Source of the DNA: Rhodopseudomonas palustris
GTDB lineage: Bacteria; Pseudomonadota; Alphaproteobacteria; Rhizobiales; Xanthobacteraceae
Assembly: GCF_034479375.1 (NCBI RefSeq)
Contig: NZ_CP140155.1
Span: forward strand, 3,820,501 to 3,884,500
Length of the DNA: 64,000 nucleotides
Reading direction: 5' to 3'
The number at the start of each line of letters is the position of its first letter. Position 1 is the stretch's first letter. The notes beneath the pieces are model-generated. The model saw nothing but the letters and a program-made list of their open reading frames with translations, was not told where the DNA came from and ran no database searches. Positions 38,954 to 50,046 of this stretch are shown piece after piece. A program made the translations under genes and the position numbers.

Positions 38954-40089
38954 TCGCCGGGCGGCGAAGGATTTGGACTGGTCGGATCGGCGGGCGGAGG
39001 GGCGGATTGATCGGACGCCTGATCGCGGCGGCGGGTCTCGCGCGGCCGCACGACGGGGCGTTCCTTGCGGATGCCGATGCGCAGCCGCTTGACGCGGCGG
39101 GGGTCGGCGTCGAGCACCTCGATCTCGTAATTGCCGGGGCCGGAAATCACTTCGCCGCGCACCGGCAGCCGGCCGACATGGTTGACCAGATAGCCGCCGA
39201 GCGTCTCGACGTCCTCGCCGGCCTCGCCGGCCTCGCCGGTGACGAAGCCGTCGCCGATCATTTCGCGCGCGTCCTCGAGGCTGGTGCGGGCGTCGGCGAC
39301 GAACGAGCCGTCGGCCTGCTGCACGATCGAGGGCGGCTCGGTGCTGTCGTGTTCGTCGTCGATCTCGCCGACGATCTGTTCGACGATATCCTCGATCGAG
39401 ACCAGGCCGTCGGTGCCGCCGTATTCGTCGACCACCAGCGCGAGATGGATGCGGGCGGCCTGCATCTGCGCCAGCAGATCGATCGCGCGCATCGACGGCG
39501 GCACGTAAAGCAGCTTGCGGATGATGCCGGTCTCGGTCAGCGGCATCTTCAGATCGATGGCGCGCAGATCGAGCCCGGCCGGCAGCGGTTTCTTGCGCTT
39601 GGCGACGGTCTGCGGCGCCACCTTGGCGTTCGCGGTCATGAACGCGACGAGGTCGCGGATGTGCACCAGGCCGACCGGGTCGTCGAGCGTCTCGTCATAG
39701 ACCACGAGGCGCGAATGCGCCGCGCCCTGGAACAGGCTCATCAGTTCGCCCAGCGCGATGTCCTGCTTGATGGCGACGATGTCGGCGCGGTGCACCATGA
39801 CGTCGGCGATGCGGCGCTCGTGCAGCCCGAGGATGTTGCGCAGCATGGTGCGCTCGAGCGCGCTGAAGCCGGTGTCGTCCGCCGGGCTGGTGTCGAGCAC
39901 GACCTGCAGGTCGTCGCGCACCGAGCCGGGCTTCCAGCCGAACAGCGAACGGATCGCGCGCATCAGCCAGGCGGCGCCGGCCGGCCGCAGCACCTCGCCC
40001 TGATGCACCACCGCCGGCAGTTGCTGGCCGCGTGGTAAGTCCTGCTCCGATGGCTGGGCCGCGCTCTGCGCTCTGTCGCCGTCCGGCAT
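38950..40089 (-). CDS. corC: CorC/HlyC-type CBS-domain protein
   Basis: A 379-residue cytosolic protein with a CBS pair (about 85-270: RRIADVMVHRADIVAI, HLALVVDEYGGTDGLVSIEDIVEQIVGEI) and a CorC_HlyC domain (about 285-360). It is linked to magnesium/cobalt efflux in enterobacteria; annotated as hemolysin in older records. There is no membrane domain, unlike the longer HlyC paralogues. A Gly/Glu/Ala repeat GEAGEAGEDV near residue 310 comes from a GCCGGCCTC DNA repeat. It begins just after ybeY and overlaps lnt. Confidence 0.9.
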   Translation of the reverse strand: MPDGDRAQSAAQPSEQDLPRGQQLPAVVHQGEVLRPAGAAWLMRAIRSLFGWKPGSVRDDLQVVLDTSPADDTGFSALERTMLRNILGLHERRIADVMVHRADIVAIKQDIALGELMSLFQGAAHSRLVVYDETLDDPVGLVHIRDLVAFMTANAKVAPQTVAKRKKPLPAGLDLRAIDLKMPLTETGIIRKLLYVPPSMRAIDLLAQMQAARIHLALVVDEYGGTDGLVSIEDIVEQIVGEIDDEHDSTEPPSIVQQADGSFVADARTSLEDAREMIGDGFVTGEAGEAGEDVETLGGYLVNHVGRLPVRGEVISGPGNYEIEVLDADPRRVKRLRIGIRKERPVVRPRETRRRDQASDQSAPPPADPTSPNPSPPGE

Positions 40090-40090
40090 G

Positions 40091-40609
40091 TCAGCTCACC
40101 CGATCCTGATCGGCATAGGGATCCGGAATGCCGAGGCCGGCGAGAATGCGGCGCTCGGCGCCTTCCATCGTCTCCGCCTCGGCGTCGGTCTCGTGGTCGT
40201 AGCCGACCAGATGCAGGAAGCCGTGGACCGCCAGATGGCTGAGATGATGATCGAACCGTTTGCCCTCGTCGTCGGCCTCGCGCCGCACCGTCTGGTACGC
40301 GATCGCGATGTCGCCGAGCAGTTTCGGCGCGACGTCCGGGCTCCGGGAAGCGCCCTGATAGTCCGGCTGCGGCGCCGGAAACGACAGCACGTTGGTCGGC
40401 TTGTCGAGACCGCGATACGACGCGTTGAGCGCGCGGATGCCGTCGTCGTCGGTCAGCATCACGGCGAGTTCGGCCGCGCCGGTGTCGGCGTCGACCATCG
40501 CGGCGGCGGCTTCGATCGCGCGGAGCACGATCGCTTCGGCGGAGGTTTCGGAGCGCCAGCAATCGGCGGCGATCACGACCTCGGTGGCGGGAATGGCGGA
40601 ACTACTCAT
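40091..40609 (-). CDS. ybeY: Endoribonuclease YbeY
   Basis: Zinc metalloenzyme for 16S rRNA 3' maturation and ribosome quality control. The three zinc histidines lie in HGFLHLVGYDH (His129, His133, His139). The start is uncertain: ATG at 40609 gives 172 residues, the family norm. An upstream ATG at 40678 overlaps the phoH stop (TGATG) and would add 23 residues with translational coupling; I prefer the shorter form on length. phoH lies upstream and corC two bases downstream. Confidence 0.9.
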   Translation of the reverse strand: MSSSAIPATEVVIAADCWRSETSAEAIVLRAIEAAAAMVDADTGAAELAVMLTDDDGIRALNASYRGLDKPTNVLSFPAPQPDYQGASRSPDVAPKLLGDIAIAYQTVRREADDEGKRFDHHLSHLAVHGFLHLVGYDHETDAEAETMEGAERRILAGLGIPDPYADQDRVS

Positions 40610-40677
40610 CGGCTTCAAATTACTGCCCCGAGCCGGCCCGATGCAATCGGCGCGGCTCGCAAAAACGGATTGTGACA

Positions 40678-41745
40678 TCAGGCCGCGCCACCCGCCGGCT
40701 TCGGCGGGATCCCCTCATAGGCGGCGACGATGCGCGCCACCAGTTCGTGTCGGATGACGTCCTCGGCGGTGAATTTGACCTGGGCGATGCCCTCGACGCC
40801 GGACAGCAGCTTGACGGCCTCGGACAGTCCCGAGGTCTGGCCGTTCGGCAGATCGACCTGGCTCGGATCGCCGGTGACGATCATCCGCGAGTTCTCGCCG
40901 AGCCGGGTGAGAAACATTTTCATCTGCATCGAGGTGGTGTTCTGCGCCTCGTCGAGGATGATGGCGGCGTTGGTCAAAGTGCGGCCGCGCATGAAGGCGA
41001 GCGGCGCGATCTCGATCTCGTTGGTCTGCAGCGCGCGTTCGACGATCCGCGAATCCATCAGATCGTACAGCGCGTCGTAGATCGGGCGCAGATACGGATC
41101 GACCTTCTCGCGCAGATCGCCCGGCAGGAAGCCGAGCCGCTCGCCGGCTTCGACCGCGGGGCGGGTCAGGATGATCTTGTCGACCTCCTTGCGCTCGAAC
41201 AATTGCGCCGCATGGGCGACCGCCAGCCAGGTCTTGCCGGTGCCGGCCGGGCCGACGCCGAACACCAGCTCGTGGCGCTTCAGCGCGCGGATGTAGGAAT
41301 CCTGCGCCGCGGTGCGCGCCCGCACCGGGCGCTTGCGCAGATTGATCGCCTCGAATGCGCCGGCGGTCGATTTGCTGTCGAACTCGAACAGCGAGCCCTG
41401 CGCGATCACCGCGCGGATCGCGCCCTCGACGTCGCCCTGGCTGAGATCGCTGCCCGCCACCGCCTGGGCATACAGCGCCTCCAGCACCCGCCGGGCGGCG
41501 TCGCAGCCCTCGCGCGAGCCCGCGATGGTGATGTGGTTGCCGCGCGAATCCACCACCACGGCGAGCCGTCGCTCGATCTGGGCGAGGTTCTGGCCATACG
41601 GCCCGACCAGCGCCGAGGCGGCGCGGTTGTCGTCGAAGGCGACGACCACCTGGGTCTCGGGTTGGGTCTCGGGCCGAGGCGGGCTGTCGCGGTCGAGCTT
41701 GCGGCGGGTCATCAGCGAGGACGAATCCGATACGCTTTTTGCCAA
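40678..41745 (-). CDS. phoH: PhoH-family ATPase
   Basis: RNA-helicase-like P-loop protein usually adjacent to ybeY, thought to act in RNA metabolism. The 355-residue product has Walker A GPAGTGKTWLA (about 165-175), the ILTRPAVEAGERLGFLPGD motif, Walker B IILDEAQN (about 264-271) and VTGDPSQVDLP. The first 140 residues include a KH-like segment. The start is TTG at 41745 by comparison with homologues; an ATG at 41712 would shorten it by 11 residues and neither has a strong ribosome site. Downstream overlap with ybeY. Confidence 0.9.
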   Translation of the reverse strand: MAKSVSDSSSLMTRRKLDRDSPPRPETQPETQVVVAFDDNRAASALVGPYGQNLAQIERRLAVVVDSRGNHITIAGSREGCDAARRVLEALYAQAVAGSDLSQGDVEGAIRAVIAQGSLFEFDSKSTAGAFEAINLRKRPVRARTAAQDSYIRALKRHELVFGVGPAGTGKTWLAVAHAAQLFERKEVDKIILTRPAVEAGERLGFLPGDLREKVDPYLRPIYDALYDLMDSRIVERALQTNEIEIAPLAFMRGRTLTNAAIILDEAQNTTSMQMKMFLTRLGENSRMIVTGDPSQVDLPNGQTSGLSEAVKLLSGVEGIAQVKFTAEDVIRHELVARIVAAYEGIPPKPAGGAA

Positions 41746-41750
41746 GGGGC

Positions 41751-43187
<1,437 letters not shown>

Positions 43188-43283
43188 GACAACCGGGGTT
43201 TGAGGTAAAAGCTGCCCTGCTCTACAGGCGAAAACCGGCGAAATCCAGCCGGCGACCGCCGCACGACCCCGGTCGCAGCAATT

Positions 43284-43937
43284 TTATCGAATTATTTCAG
43301 GCAATTGCCGCATATCGGCGAACACCTGGGCGGCGCCGGCGGCGGACAGCCTGGCGTCCATGCCGGGCACGCAATGGCTGCCGCCGACGAAACCCAGCAC
43401 CGCCATCCCGGCGGCCGTCGCGCCGAGAATGCCCGGGACGCTGTCCTCGACCACCACGCAGCGCCCCGGCGCCACGCCCATCTGCCGCGCCGCATGCAGA
43501 AACAGATCGGGCGCCGGCTTGCCGTTGGCGACCTGCTCGGCCGAGAACAGGTTCGGCGCGAAGCGCTGATACAGGCCGGTGCGGTTCAGCGCGAAGCTGA
43601 TGCGCTCCGGCGTGCCGCTGGAGGCGACGCAGACCGGCTGCGCGATCGCGTCGAGCGCATCGTTGATGAAGGGAATCGGTTCGAGGCTGTCGGCAAAGCT
43701 GCGCAGCAAATCGGCGACCAGTTGCGCCTCGAACTCGTCGGCGAAGGCGCGGCCGAGTTCGGCCTCGATTTCGCGCCGCGCCTCCCGGCCGGAGCGGCCG
43801 AGGAAGCGCTCGGCGACCTGTTCGGTGGTGATCGGATAGCCGTGGCGGGTCAGCGTTTCGGCGTGGACGCGGCAGGAGATCACTTCGCTGTCGACCAGCA
43901 CGCCGTCGCAATCGAAGATGACGAGGTCGTAAGTCAA
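43284..43937 (-). CDS. HAD-superfamily phosphatase (subfamily IA)
   Basis: A 217-residue hydrolase with motif I DCDGVLVDSE (Asp9, Asp11), motif II SSGTPE, the Lys of NGKPAPDLF and motif III VVVEDSVPGI. The family covers phosphoglycolate phosphatase and beta-phosphoglucomutase; the SSGTPERISFALNRTGL segment is near the phosphoglycolate group, but the substrate is unclear. The start is TTG at 43937; no ATG in frame gives motif I intact. It is 97 bases after the miaB start, on the same strand, and separately expressed. Confidence 0.87.
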   Translation of the reverse strand: MTYDLVIFDCDGVLVDSEVISCRVHAETLTRHGYPITTEQVAERFLGRSGREARREIEAELGRAFADEFEAQLVADLLRSFADSLEPIPFINDALDAIAQPVCVASSGTPERISFALNRTGLYQRFAPNLFSAEQVANGKPAPDLFLHAARQMGVAPGRCVVVEDSVPGILGATAAGMAVLGFVGGSHCVPGMDARLSAAGAAQVFADMRQLPEIIR

Positions 43938-43958
43938 TCACGCCCTTTCGTTTCCACC

Positions 43959-44048
43959 GTCATGCCCGGGCTCGTCCCGGGCATCCACGCCTTTCAGCGC
44001 CGGCCACGTTCAAAGACGTGGATGGCCGGGACAAGCCCGGCCATGACG
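43959..44048. repeat. Palindromic repeat family A, copy 4
   Basis: GTCATGCCCGGGCTCGTCCC opens and GGGACAAGCCCGGCCATGAC closes it, with ACGTGGATGGCCGG inside. It lies between fur and the HAD gene. Confidence 0.87.
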
Positions 44049-44105
44049 AGTCGTTCACAACTATTCGACCTCGAGCGAGGCTGACAGCGCTCGACGCCCG
44101 ACGGC

Positions 44106-44603
44106 TCAGGCCTTGTCGTCGTCGAGCGGGACGCAATACAGCTCGAGCCGGTGATCGACCAGCTTGTAGCCGAGCTTGCGGGCGATCTCGGCCTGCAGCG
44201 TCTCGATCTCTTCGTTGGTGAACTCGATCACCTTGCCGTCGCGCAGATTGATCAGGTGATCGTGATGGCTGTCGCGCATCTGCTCGTAGCGGGCGCGGCC
44301 CTCGCGGAAATCGTGCCGCTCGATGATGCCGGCGTCCTCGAACAGCTTGACGGTGCGGTACACGGTCGAGATCGAGATCTTGTCGTCGACGGCGACGCAG
44401 CGGGTGTACAGCTCCTCGACGTCGGGATGATCGACCGACTCGGCGAGAACCCGCGCGATCACGCGCCGCTGTTCCGTCATGCGCATGCCGGTGGCGGCAC
44501 AGCGGGCTTCGATTTCAGTGGCCTTCATATCATTGGCCTTCATATCGGACATCGGCGTCAACGCATTGTTGGAATTGGACGGAGCGACGAGCACTTGTGC
44601 CAT
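44106..44603 (-). CDS. fur: Ferric uptake regulator Fur
   Basis: Iron- or manganese-responsive repressor of the Fur family. The 165-residue product (if translated from the ATG at 44603) has the winged helix (about 38-100: MTEQRRVIARVLAESVDHPDVEELYTR, ISISTVYRTVKLFEDAGII) and the metal-binding HHDHL and later His/Glu residues. The N-terminal 28 residues are poorly conserved and carry a duplication MKANDMKA; ATGs at 44552, 44543 and 44528 are alternative starts. It is 11 bases after rimI, so it is likely co-transcribed with tsaB and rimI. Confidence 0.92.
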   Translation of the reverse strand: MAQVLVAPSNSNNALTPMSDMKANDMKATEIEARCAATGMRMTEQRRVIARVLAESVDHPDVEELYTRCVAVDDKISISTVYRTVKLFEDAGIIERHDFREGRARYEQMRDSHHDHLINLRDGKVIEFTNEEIETLQAEIARKLGYKLVDHRLELYCVPLDDDKA

Positions 44604-44613
44604 CGCGCGAAAA

Positions 44614-45099
44614 TTAGGACAAGTCGCGACGCATTATCAATGCGTTCAATTGTTCGCCGTCGGGCTGGCGATAATAGCGCTCGCGGCGTCCGACGATCTC
44701 GAAACCGGCGCGCTGGTACAAACGCCGCGCCGGCTGGTTGTTTTCCTCGACCTCCAGAAACACTTTGGCGACACCGTGGCCGGCGAGATGGCCGAGATGC
44801 GTCAGCAGCAGTTCCCGGGACAATCCGCGGCCACGGTAGCCCGAGGCCACGGCGACCGAGAGGATTTCGGCTTCGTCGGCCCCGAATCGCGAGGCGATGA
44901 ATCCAATGATCCTACGTCCCATACGCAATCGGTGCACCAGCGTGTTGCGCTGGCTCAAAAGGTCGGCGAATTCCTCCTCGCTCCAACCGGAGTGAAACGA
45001 CGCGGCATGGAGCTGCGCCAGTTTCGGGCTGTCGCGCAGCGTCGCGGGCTCGACGACGGCGTCGGCGTAACCCCAGAATTCGGCCAACCAGGTCATCAT
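44614..45099 (-). CDS. rimI: Ribosomal-protein-alanine N-acetyltransferase RimI-like
   Basis: GNAT acetyltransferase. The 161-residue product has the acetyl-CoA loop VAVASGYRGRGLSRELL (about 82-98) and the LEVEENNQPARRLYQRAGFEIVGRR region. RimI acetylates the N terminus of S18 in E. coli and is normally next to tsaB, as here; assignment rests on that context. Starts with tandem ATGs at 45099 and 45096. 25 bases after tsaB. Confidence 0.92.
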   Translation of the reverse strand: MMTWLAEFWGYADAVVEPATLRDSPKLAQLHAASFHSGWSEEEFADLLSQRNTLVHRLRMGRRIIGFIASRFGADEAEILSVAVASGYRGRGLSRELLLTHLGHLAGHGVAKVFLEVEENNQPARRLYQRAGFEIVGRRERYYRQPDGEQLNALIMRRDLS

Positions 45100-45123
45100 T
45101 CGAGCAGCATCATTCGAGCAGCG

Positions 45124-45816
45124 TCATGCGGCGGGCTGCGCACGCGCCAGCGCATCGGCCTGCGGCTTCGCATCCGGGGCGCGCAAATAGAACGGCCGCG
45201 CCGGCGCGGCTTCGGGCGTCGCGGCGGCGCCGAGCCAGGCGATCCAGAAAATATCCGGGGCGGGCTGCTGATCGATCAGCGGCGCCGGCGGCGTCAACGC
45301 CGGCCAGCGCGCGGCGAGCAGGCCCGCCGCATTGCCGACCAGCCGCGGCGCGCCGTGGCGGACGGTTTCCAGCGCCTCGCTGATCGGCCCGACGCGCGGC
45401 GGGACCAGCCGCGTGCCGTTACCGCTGACGAGCTGATAGTAGACCTGATCGTGCCGCGCATCGATCGCCGACAGGATCGGCGTGTCGTCGCGCTCGCTGA
45501 CCAGCGGCGCGGCGAAGGCGGACAGCGTGGTGAGGCCGACGATCGGCTTGTCGGCGGCGAGCGCGATACCGCGCGCGGCGGACAAGCCGACCCGCAACCC
45601 GGTGAAACTACCAGGTCCGGTCGTCACCGCGATGCGGTCGAGATCGGCGAAGCCGATGCCGGAGGCTTGCATGACGCGGCCGAGCAGCGGCATCAGCGCC
45701 TCGGCATGGCCGCGCTGCATCGGCTGCGACTCCCGGGCGAGCAGCCGGTTCGCTGCGGTGTCCAGCACGGCAGCGGCGCAGGCATCGAGCGCGGTATCGA
45801 TAGCGAGGATCAACAT
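45124..45816 (-). CDS. tsaB: tRNA N6-threonylcarbamoyladenosine (t6A) protein TsaB
   Basis: Non-catalytic partner of TsaD in t6A37 synthesis. The 230-residue product has the ASKHA-fold start MLILAIDTALDAC, the signature GPGSFTGLRVGLSAARGIAL (about 76-95) and the GLTTLSAFA helix. Normal length. It heads tsaB-rimI-fur on the minus strand. Confidence 0.95.
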   Translation of the reverse strand: MLILAIDTALDACAAAVLDTAANRLLARESQPMQRGHAEALMPLLGRVMQASGIGFADLDRIAVTTGPGSFTGLRVGLSAARGIALAADKPIVGLTTLSAFAAPLVSERDDTPILSAIDARHDQVYYQLVSGNGTRLVPPRVGPISEALETVRHGAPRLVGNAAGLLAARWPALTPPAPLIDQQPAPDIFWIAWLGAAATPEAAPARPFYLRAPDAKPQADALARAQPAA

Positions 45817-45977
45817 CCGCCGAGCATATCAGCAATGCAATGCGCGCGTCATGCCCCGACGGACACGATCGACAGAGATTCGCCGACAACGCGCAGCAGG
45901 CCGACAACGCATCGCGGATGCAACGCAGCATGCGGCCGGACCGGCGCCATCGGTTTGGTACGATGGCGCGCGGCGAA

Positions 45978-46544
45978 TCAGACCGGGCGGACTTCGACCA
46001 CTTCGGGCACGAAGTGCTTCAGCAGGTTCTGGATGCCGTGCTGCAGCGTCGCGGTCGAGGACGGGCAGCCGGAGCAGGCGCCCTTCATGGCCAGATAGAC
46101 GATGCCGTCCTTGAAGCCGCGGAAGGTGATGTCGCCGCCGTCATTGGCGACCGCCGGGCGCACCCTTGTCTCGATCAGATCCTTGATGATCTCGACGGTC
46201 TCGGCGTCGCGCTCGGCGAAGAACTCGTCGTCCTCGTCGCCGGCGTCGCCATCCGTCTTGCCGTCGGCCAGGATCGGCGCGCCGGACATGTAGTGCTCCA
46301 TGATGGCGCCGAGGATCGCCGGCTTGAGATGCTGCCAGTCGCCGCCGTCCTTGGTGACGGTGACAAAATCCGAGCCGTAGAACACGCCGCTGACGCCATC
46401 GACGTCGAACAGCCGCTCCGCCAGAGGCGAGCGCGCCGCCTGGCTGCGGTCGGTGAATTCCATCGTGCCGCTGTCGAGCACGACGCGGCCGGGGATGAAT
46501 TTCAGGGTGGCGGGATTCGGCGTGGGTTCGGTCTGGATGAACAT
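45978..46544 (-). CDS. nfuA: NfuA/NifU-type Fe-S cluster scaffold
   Basis: Carries a 4Fe-4S cluster to target proteins. The 188-residue product has an N-terminal Nfu domain (MFIQTEPTPNPATLKFIPG) and a C-terminal NifU-like domain (about 112-186) with Cys157-x2-Cys160 in KGACSGCPSS. Between them is a short acidic segment (DAGDEDDEFFAE). ATG at 46544 has a GGAGA site. It is separate from tsaB by 160 bases; iron-related genes fur and nfuA are thus near each other. Confidence 0.94.
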   Translation of the reverse strand: MFIQTEPTPNPATLKFIPGRVVLDSGTMEFTDRSQAARSPLAERLFDVDGVSGVFYGSDFVTVTKDGGDWQHLKPAILGAIMEHYMSGAPILADGKTDGDAGDEDDEFFAERDAETVEIIKDLIETRVRPAVANDGGDITFRGFKDGIVYLAMKGACSGCPSSTATLQHGIQNLLKHFVPEVVEVRPV

Positions 46545-46694
46545 GGGGATCTCCGTCGTCGCCGGTTCAAGGCCGGTGCGTGAGGCTGTGTCTAGCAGAT
46601 GGCGTCGCGGAACGCACGATCAAGCCGGCAGGCCGCGGTGGAAGGCGATTGTGGCTTGAAAGCATTCAACTTTTCGAATCTCGGGTGACGACGG

Positions 46695-47189
46695 TCAGGT
46701 CAGCGCGTCGATGTCGTCGTCGGTCAGGCTCGACGCCACCACCACGACCGGAACCGGGAACGAGCCGAGATGGCGCACCATCGCGGTGACGATCGGGCCG
46801 GGGCCCTCCGGGCCGTCGCTCGCCGCCAGCACCAGCGTGGTGATGTCGACGTCGGCGTCGATCGCCTTGCGGACCTGGGCGATGGTGTCGCCCTCGCGGA
46901 TCACCCGCTCCGGGGTGATGCCGGCGACGCCATTGGCGCGGCCGGAGGCACGGTCGAGCGCCCGTTCGGCGATTTCGATCGCCTCGGCACGCATCACATC
47001 GGCGACGCCGAGCCATTGCTGGTTCTGGTCGAGAATCTCGATCACCCGCAGCATCACCACGCCGCCGCCGACCCGCACCGCCCAGCGGCTGGCGTAATAC
47101 ACCGCGCGATCCCATTCGGCGGTGTCGTCGACCACGACCAGGCATTTCGGCTTGTGGCCGGATTCGTAACTGCGTCGCTGGCTGCTCAA
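46695..47189 (-). CDS. Universal stress protein (UspA family)
   Basis: A 164-residue single-domain Usp: CLVVVDDTAEWDRAVYYASRWA at the start, then the DVMRAEAIEIAERALD helix and VLAASDGPEGPGPIVTAMVRHLG in place of the usual G-x2-G-x9-G(S/T) ATP motif, then VPVVVVA. The start is probably TTG at 47189, since upstream sequence in the frame translates repeat D; GGGGAC lies ahead of it. The family is stress-linked but the role here is unknown. Confidence 0.82.
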   Translation of the reverse strand: MSSQRRSYESGHKPKCLVVVDDTAEWDRAVYYASRWAVRVGGGVVMLRVIEILDQNQQWLGVADVMRAEAIEIAERALDRASGRANGVAGITPERVIREGDTIAQVRKAIDADVDITTLVLAASDGPEGPGPIVTAMVRHLGSFPVPVVVVASSLTDDDIDALT

Positions 47190-47270
47190 TGGTGTCCCCG
47201 GGTTCCCACGCGCGCGCCCGCGCAAACCCCGCCATGCTGCCACGGCGGCGCGGTGGCGGACAAGGGCACG

Positions 47271-47373
47271 GCCCTCATGGTGAGGAGCGCAGCGAAGCTG
47301 CGCGTCTCGAACCATGCGACACAAGCTCGTCCTTCGAGACGCCCGGCTGCGCCGGGCTCCTCAGGACGAGGGC
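47271..47373. repeat. Intergenic repeat family D, copy 3
   Basis: CCCTCATGGTGAGGAGCGC opens, CGTCTCGAACCATGCG follows, and CGTCCTTCGAGACGCCC to CTCCTCAGGACGAGGG closes. It sits between the Usp gene and the trpS stop. Confidence 0.8.
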
Positions 47374-47385
47374 CGAGGCCGAATA

Positions 47386-48438
47386 TCAGCCCTTCTTCCG
47401 CACCATGCCCATGATGTCCTTCACCGACGTCATGGTTTCGGCGGCGATAACACGGGCGCGGTCGCTGCCCGACGCGAGCACGGAATCGACATAGCCGTGG
47501 TCGGCCGACAGCCGCTTCATTTCGCCGGCGATCGGCGACAATTTCTCGACTGCGAGATCGACCAGATTCGACTTGAATGCGGAGAACTGCCCGCCGCCGA
47601 ATTCGCTCAACACCTGGGCCTTCGGCTTGCCGGCCAGCGCCGCAAAGATGCCGACCAGATTGTCGGCCTCGGGGCGCGGTTCCAGGCCCTTCTCCTCGGT
47701 CGGCAGCGGCTCCGGATCGGTCTTGGCCTTGCGGATCTTCTGCGCGATCGCGTCGGCGTCGTCGGTGAGATTGATGCGCGAATAGTCCGACGGGTCCGAC
47801 TTCGACATCTTCTTGGTGCCGTCGCGCAGGCTCATCACCCGCGTCGCCGGTCCGGTGATCACCGGCTCCGGCAGCGGGAAGTACGCGTCGCCGAGGCCCT
47901 GCGCGGCGATCGAGGCGGAGAAGTCGTTGTTGAACTTCTGGGCGATGTCGCGGGTGAGTTCCAGATGCTGCTTCTGGTCCTCGCCGACCGGCACATGGGT
48001 GGCGCGATAGACCAGAATGTCGGACGCCATCAGCACCGGATAATCATATAGTCCAATGGAGGCGTTCTCGCGGTCCTTGCCGGCCTTCTCCTTGAACTGG
48101 GTCATGCGGTTGAGCCAGCCGAGCCGGGCGACGCAGTTGAACACCCAGGCGAGTTCGGCGTGTTCGGCGACCTGGCTCTGGTTGAAGATGATGTGCTTTT
48201 GCGGATCGATGCCGGCGGCGATGAACGCCGCGGTGACCTCGCGGGTGTTGCGGCGCAATTCGTCCGGGCCGCCCCAGACCGCCACCGGAACGGTGATGGC
48301 ATGCAGGTCCACCACGCAATAGATGCAGTTGTGGGTCTCCTGCAGCTTCACGAAATTCACGATCGCGCCGAGATAGTTGCCGAGATGCAGATTGCCGGTC
48401 GGCTGGACCCCGGAAAAAACCCGCTGCGTAATGGCCAT
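47386..48438 (-). CDS. trpS: Tryptophanyl-tRNA synthetase
   Basis: Class I synthetase charging tRNA-Trp. The 350-residue product has the HIGH-like TGNLHLGN (14-21) and the KMSKS motif near residue 207. ATG at 48438 ([10 protein letters not shown]) is preferred over the ATG six codons upstream because AGGAA lies just ahead of it and the N terminus fits. It lies 51 bases after murJ on the same strand. Confidence 0.96.
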   Translation of the reverse strand: MAITQRVFSGVQPTGNLHLGNYLGAIVNFVKLQETHNCIYCVVDLHAITVPVAVWGGPDELRRNTREVTAAFIAAGIDPQKHIIFNQSQVAEHAELAWVFNCVARLGWLNRMTQFKEKAGKDRENASIGLYDYPVLMASDILVYRATHVPVGEDQKQHLELTRDIAQKFNNDFSASIAAQGLGDAYFPLPEPVITGPATRVMSLRDGTKKMSKSDPSDYSRINLTDDADAIAQKIRKAKTDPEPLPTEEKGLEPRPEADNLVGIFAALAGKPKAQVLSEFGGGQFSAFKSNLVDLAVEKLSPIAGEMKRLSADHGYVDSVLASGSDRARVIAAETMTSVKDIMGMVRKKG

Positions 48439-48489
48439 GATCGTGTTCCTGCGCATCCTGATAAGGCGCCGTGAAGTGGCACAAGCGCG

Positions 48490-50046
48490 CTAGCCGCGCA
48501 AGCCGCGCGGCCGCCGCAGCGCGCCCAGCGCCGCCGCCGGGCGCACCACGCCGAACAGCATCAGCAGCGCCGCATAGACGATCACGCCGCCGGCGATCAG
48601 GACGCCGAGCGCGGCGGCCTGGGCCAGCGTCGAAGCCTGTGCGACCAGCGGCAGCACGAAACCGGCCTTCAGCGCCAGCAGCCCGCCCATCGCGCCGGCC
48701 GCGAGCACGATCAGCGCGACGCGGCGGCGCGCGGCGGCGTCGATGGTGACGCCGAAACGGCTCAGGCCGCGTCCCAGCAGCAGCGCCGCGTTGCTCCAGG
48801 CGCCGAGCGCGATCGCGACGGCGACGCCGCTGGCGCCGAACGTCCGCCCGAGCAGCAGCGCGGCGGCGAGCGCCACCGCCAATGCGAGCAGCGTGGCGAG
48901 CAGCGGCGTGCGGGTGTCCTCGCGGGCGAAGAACGCCGCCGACCAGGTTTTCGCCAGCACCTGCGCCGGCAGGCCGAGCGCCAGCAGCGCCAGCGCCTGC
49001 GCGGTCGCAGCGGTGTCGGCGGCCGTGAACGCGCCGTGCTCGAACAGCACCCGCACGATCGGCCCGCTCAGCACGATCAGCCCCAGCGTCGCCGGCAGCG
49101 CCACGCCGAGCGCGAGCTCCAGCCCGCGCGACGCGGCGTCCGACAATGCCGCACGGTCGTCGCCGCGCACCGCGCGCGCCAGTTCCGGCACCAGCACCGA
49201 GCCCATCGCCACGCCGACGATGCCGAGCGGCAGCTCGATCAGCCGGTTGGCGAAATACAGCCACGACACCGCGGCGGGCTGCGACGACGCCACGATCGCG
49301 CCGATCACGATCAGGAGCTGCGGCCCGGAATTGGCGATCATGCCGGGGATCGCCTTGGCGAAGAACGCCTGCATCGCGGTGTCGAACGACACCCGCAGCG
49401 GCGTCGCGAGGCGCTCGCCGCGGCCGTTGAAGACGAGAACAGAAAGCTGCAGCAGCCCGGCGATGCCGACGGTGGCGGACAGGATCAGCGCGGCGCGGGT
49501 CTCGTCGGCGTGCCACAGCAGCAGCGCGCCGGTGACGGTGATCAGCAAAATGTTGAACAGCAGCGGCGAGAAAGCGGTGAGGCCGACTTTGCCCTGGGCG
49601 TTGAACAGCCCCATCATCACCGCGACCGGGCCGGCGAAGGCGAGATAAGGCAGCATCAGCCGCGCGTCGCGCACCGCCATCAGCAGCGTCGGATGGCCGA
49701 GAAAGCCCGGCGCCAAGAGCGCGATCAACAGCGGCATGAAGACGCCGAGCAGCAGCGCCAGCAGCAGCGTCGCCAGCGCCACGGTGCCGAGCAGCCGGCC
49801 GGCAAAGGCGGCGGCCGCGACCGGGCCGTTGTGCTCGCGGACCCGCAGCCAGGCCGGCACCAGCGCCGCATTCAGCGCGCCTTCGGTCAGCAGCCGCCGC
49901 GCCACATTGACGAGCTGGAACGCCAGCAGGAACGCGTCCGCCACCGCGCCGGCGCCGAGCAGCGCCGCGACCAGCGCGTCGCGAACGAATCCCAGCAGGC
50001 GCGACGACAGCGTTCCGGCGGAAACGGTGAGAATCGGGCGGATCAT
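48490..50046 (-). CDS. murJ: Lipid II flippase MurJ
   Basis: Polytopic inner-membrane protein translocating lipid II for peptidoglycan synthesis. The 518-residue product begins MIRPILTVSAGTLSSRLLGFVRD, the family start, with about 14 hydrophobic segments, and the conserved LLTEGALNAALVP near residue 50 and FFAREDTRTPLLATL near 350. ATG at 50046 is used; the long in-frame extension to 50469 translates family D repeat. trpS follows. Confidence 0.94.
   Translation of the reverse strand: MIRPILTVSAGTLSSRLLGFVRDALVAALLGAGAVADAFLLAFQLVNVARRLLTEGALNAALVPAWLRVREHNGPVAAAAFAGRLLGTVALATLLLALLLGVFMPLLIALLAPGFLGHPTLLMAVRDARLMLPYLAFAGPVAVMMGLFNAQGKVGLTAFSPLLFNILLITVTGALLLWHADETRAALILSATVGIAGLLQLSVLVFNGRGERLATPLRVSFDTAMQAFFAKAIPGMIANSGPQLLIVIGAIVASSQPAAVSWLYFANRLIELPLGIVGVAMGSVLVPELARAVRGDDRAALSDAASRGLELALGVALPATLGLIVLSGPIVRVLFEHGAFTAADTAATAQALALLALGLPAQVLAKTWSAAFFAREDTRTPLLATLLALAVALAAALLLGRTFGASGVAVAIALGAWSNAALLLGRGLSRFGVTIDAAARRRVALIVLAAGAMGGLLALKAGFVLPLVAQASTLAQAAALGVLIAGGVIVYAALLMLFGVVRPAAALGALRRPRGLRG

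Noticed and set aside
43297..43941. Second frame starting MIDLRPRHLR over the HAD gene
   Set aside because: Shifted shadow, Arg/Gly-rich, without HAD motifs.
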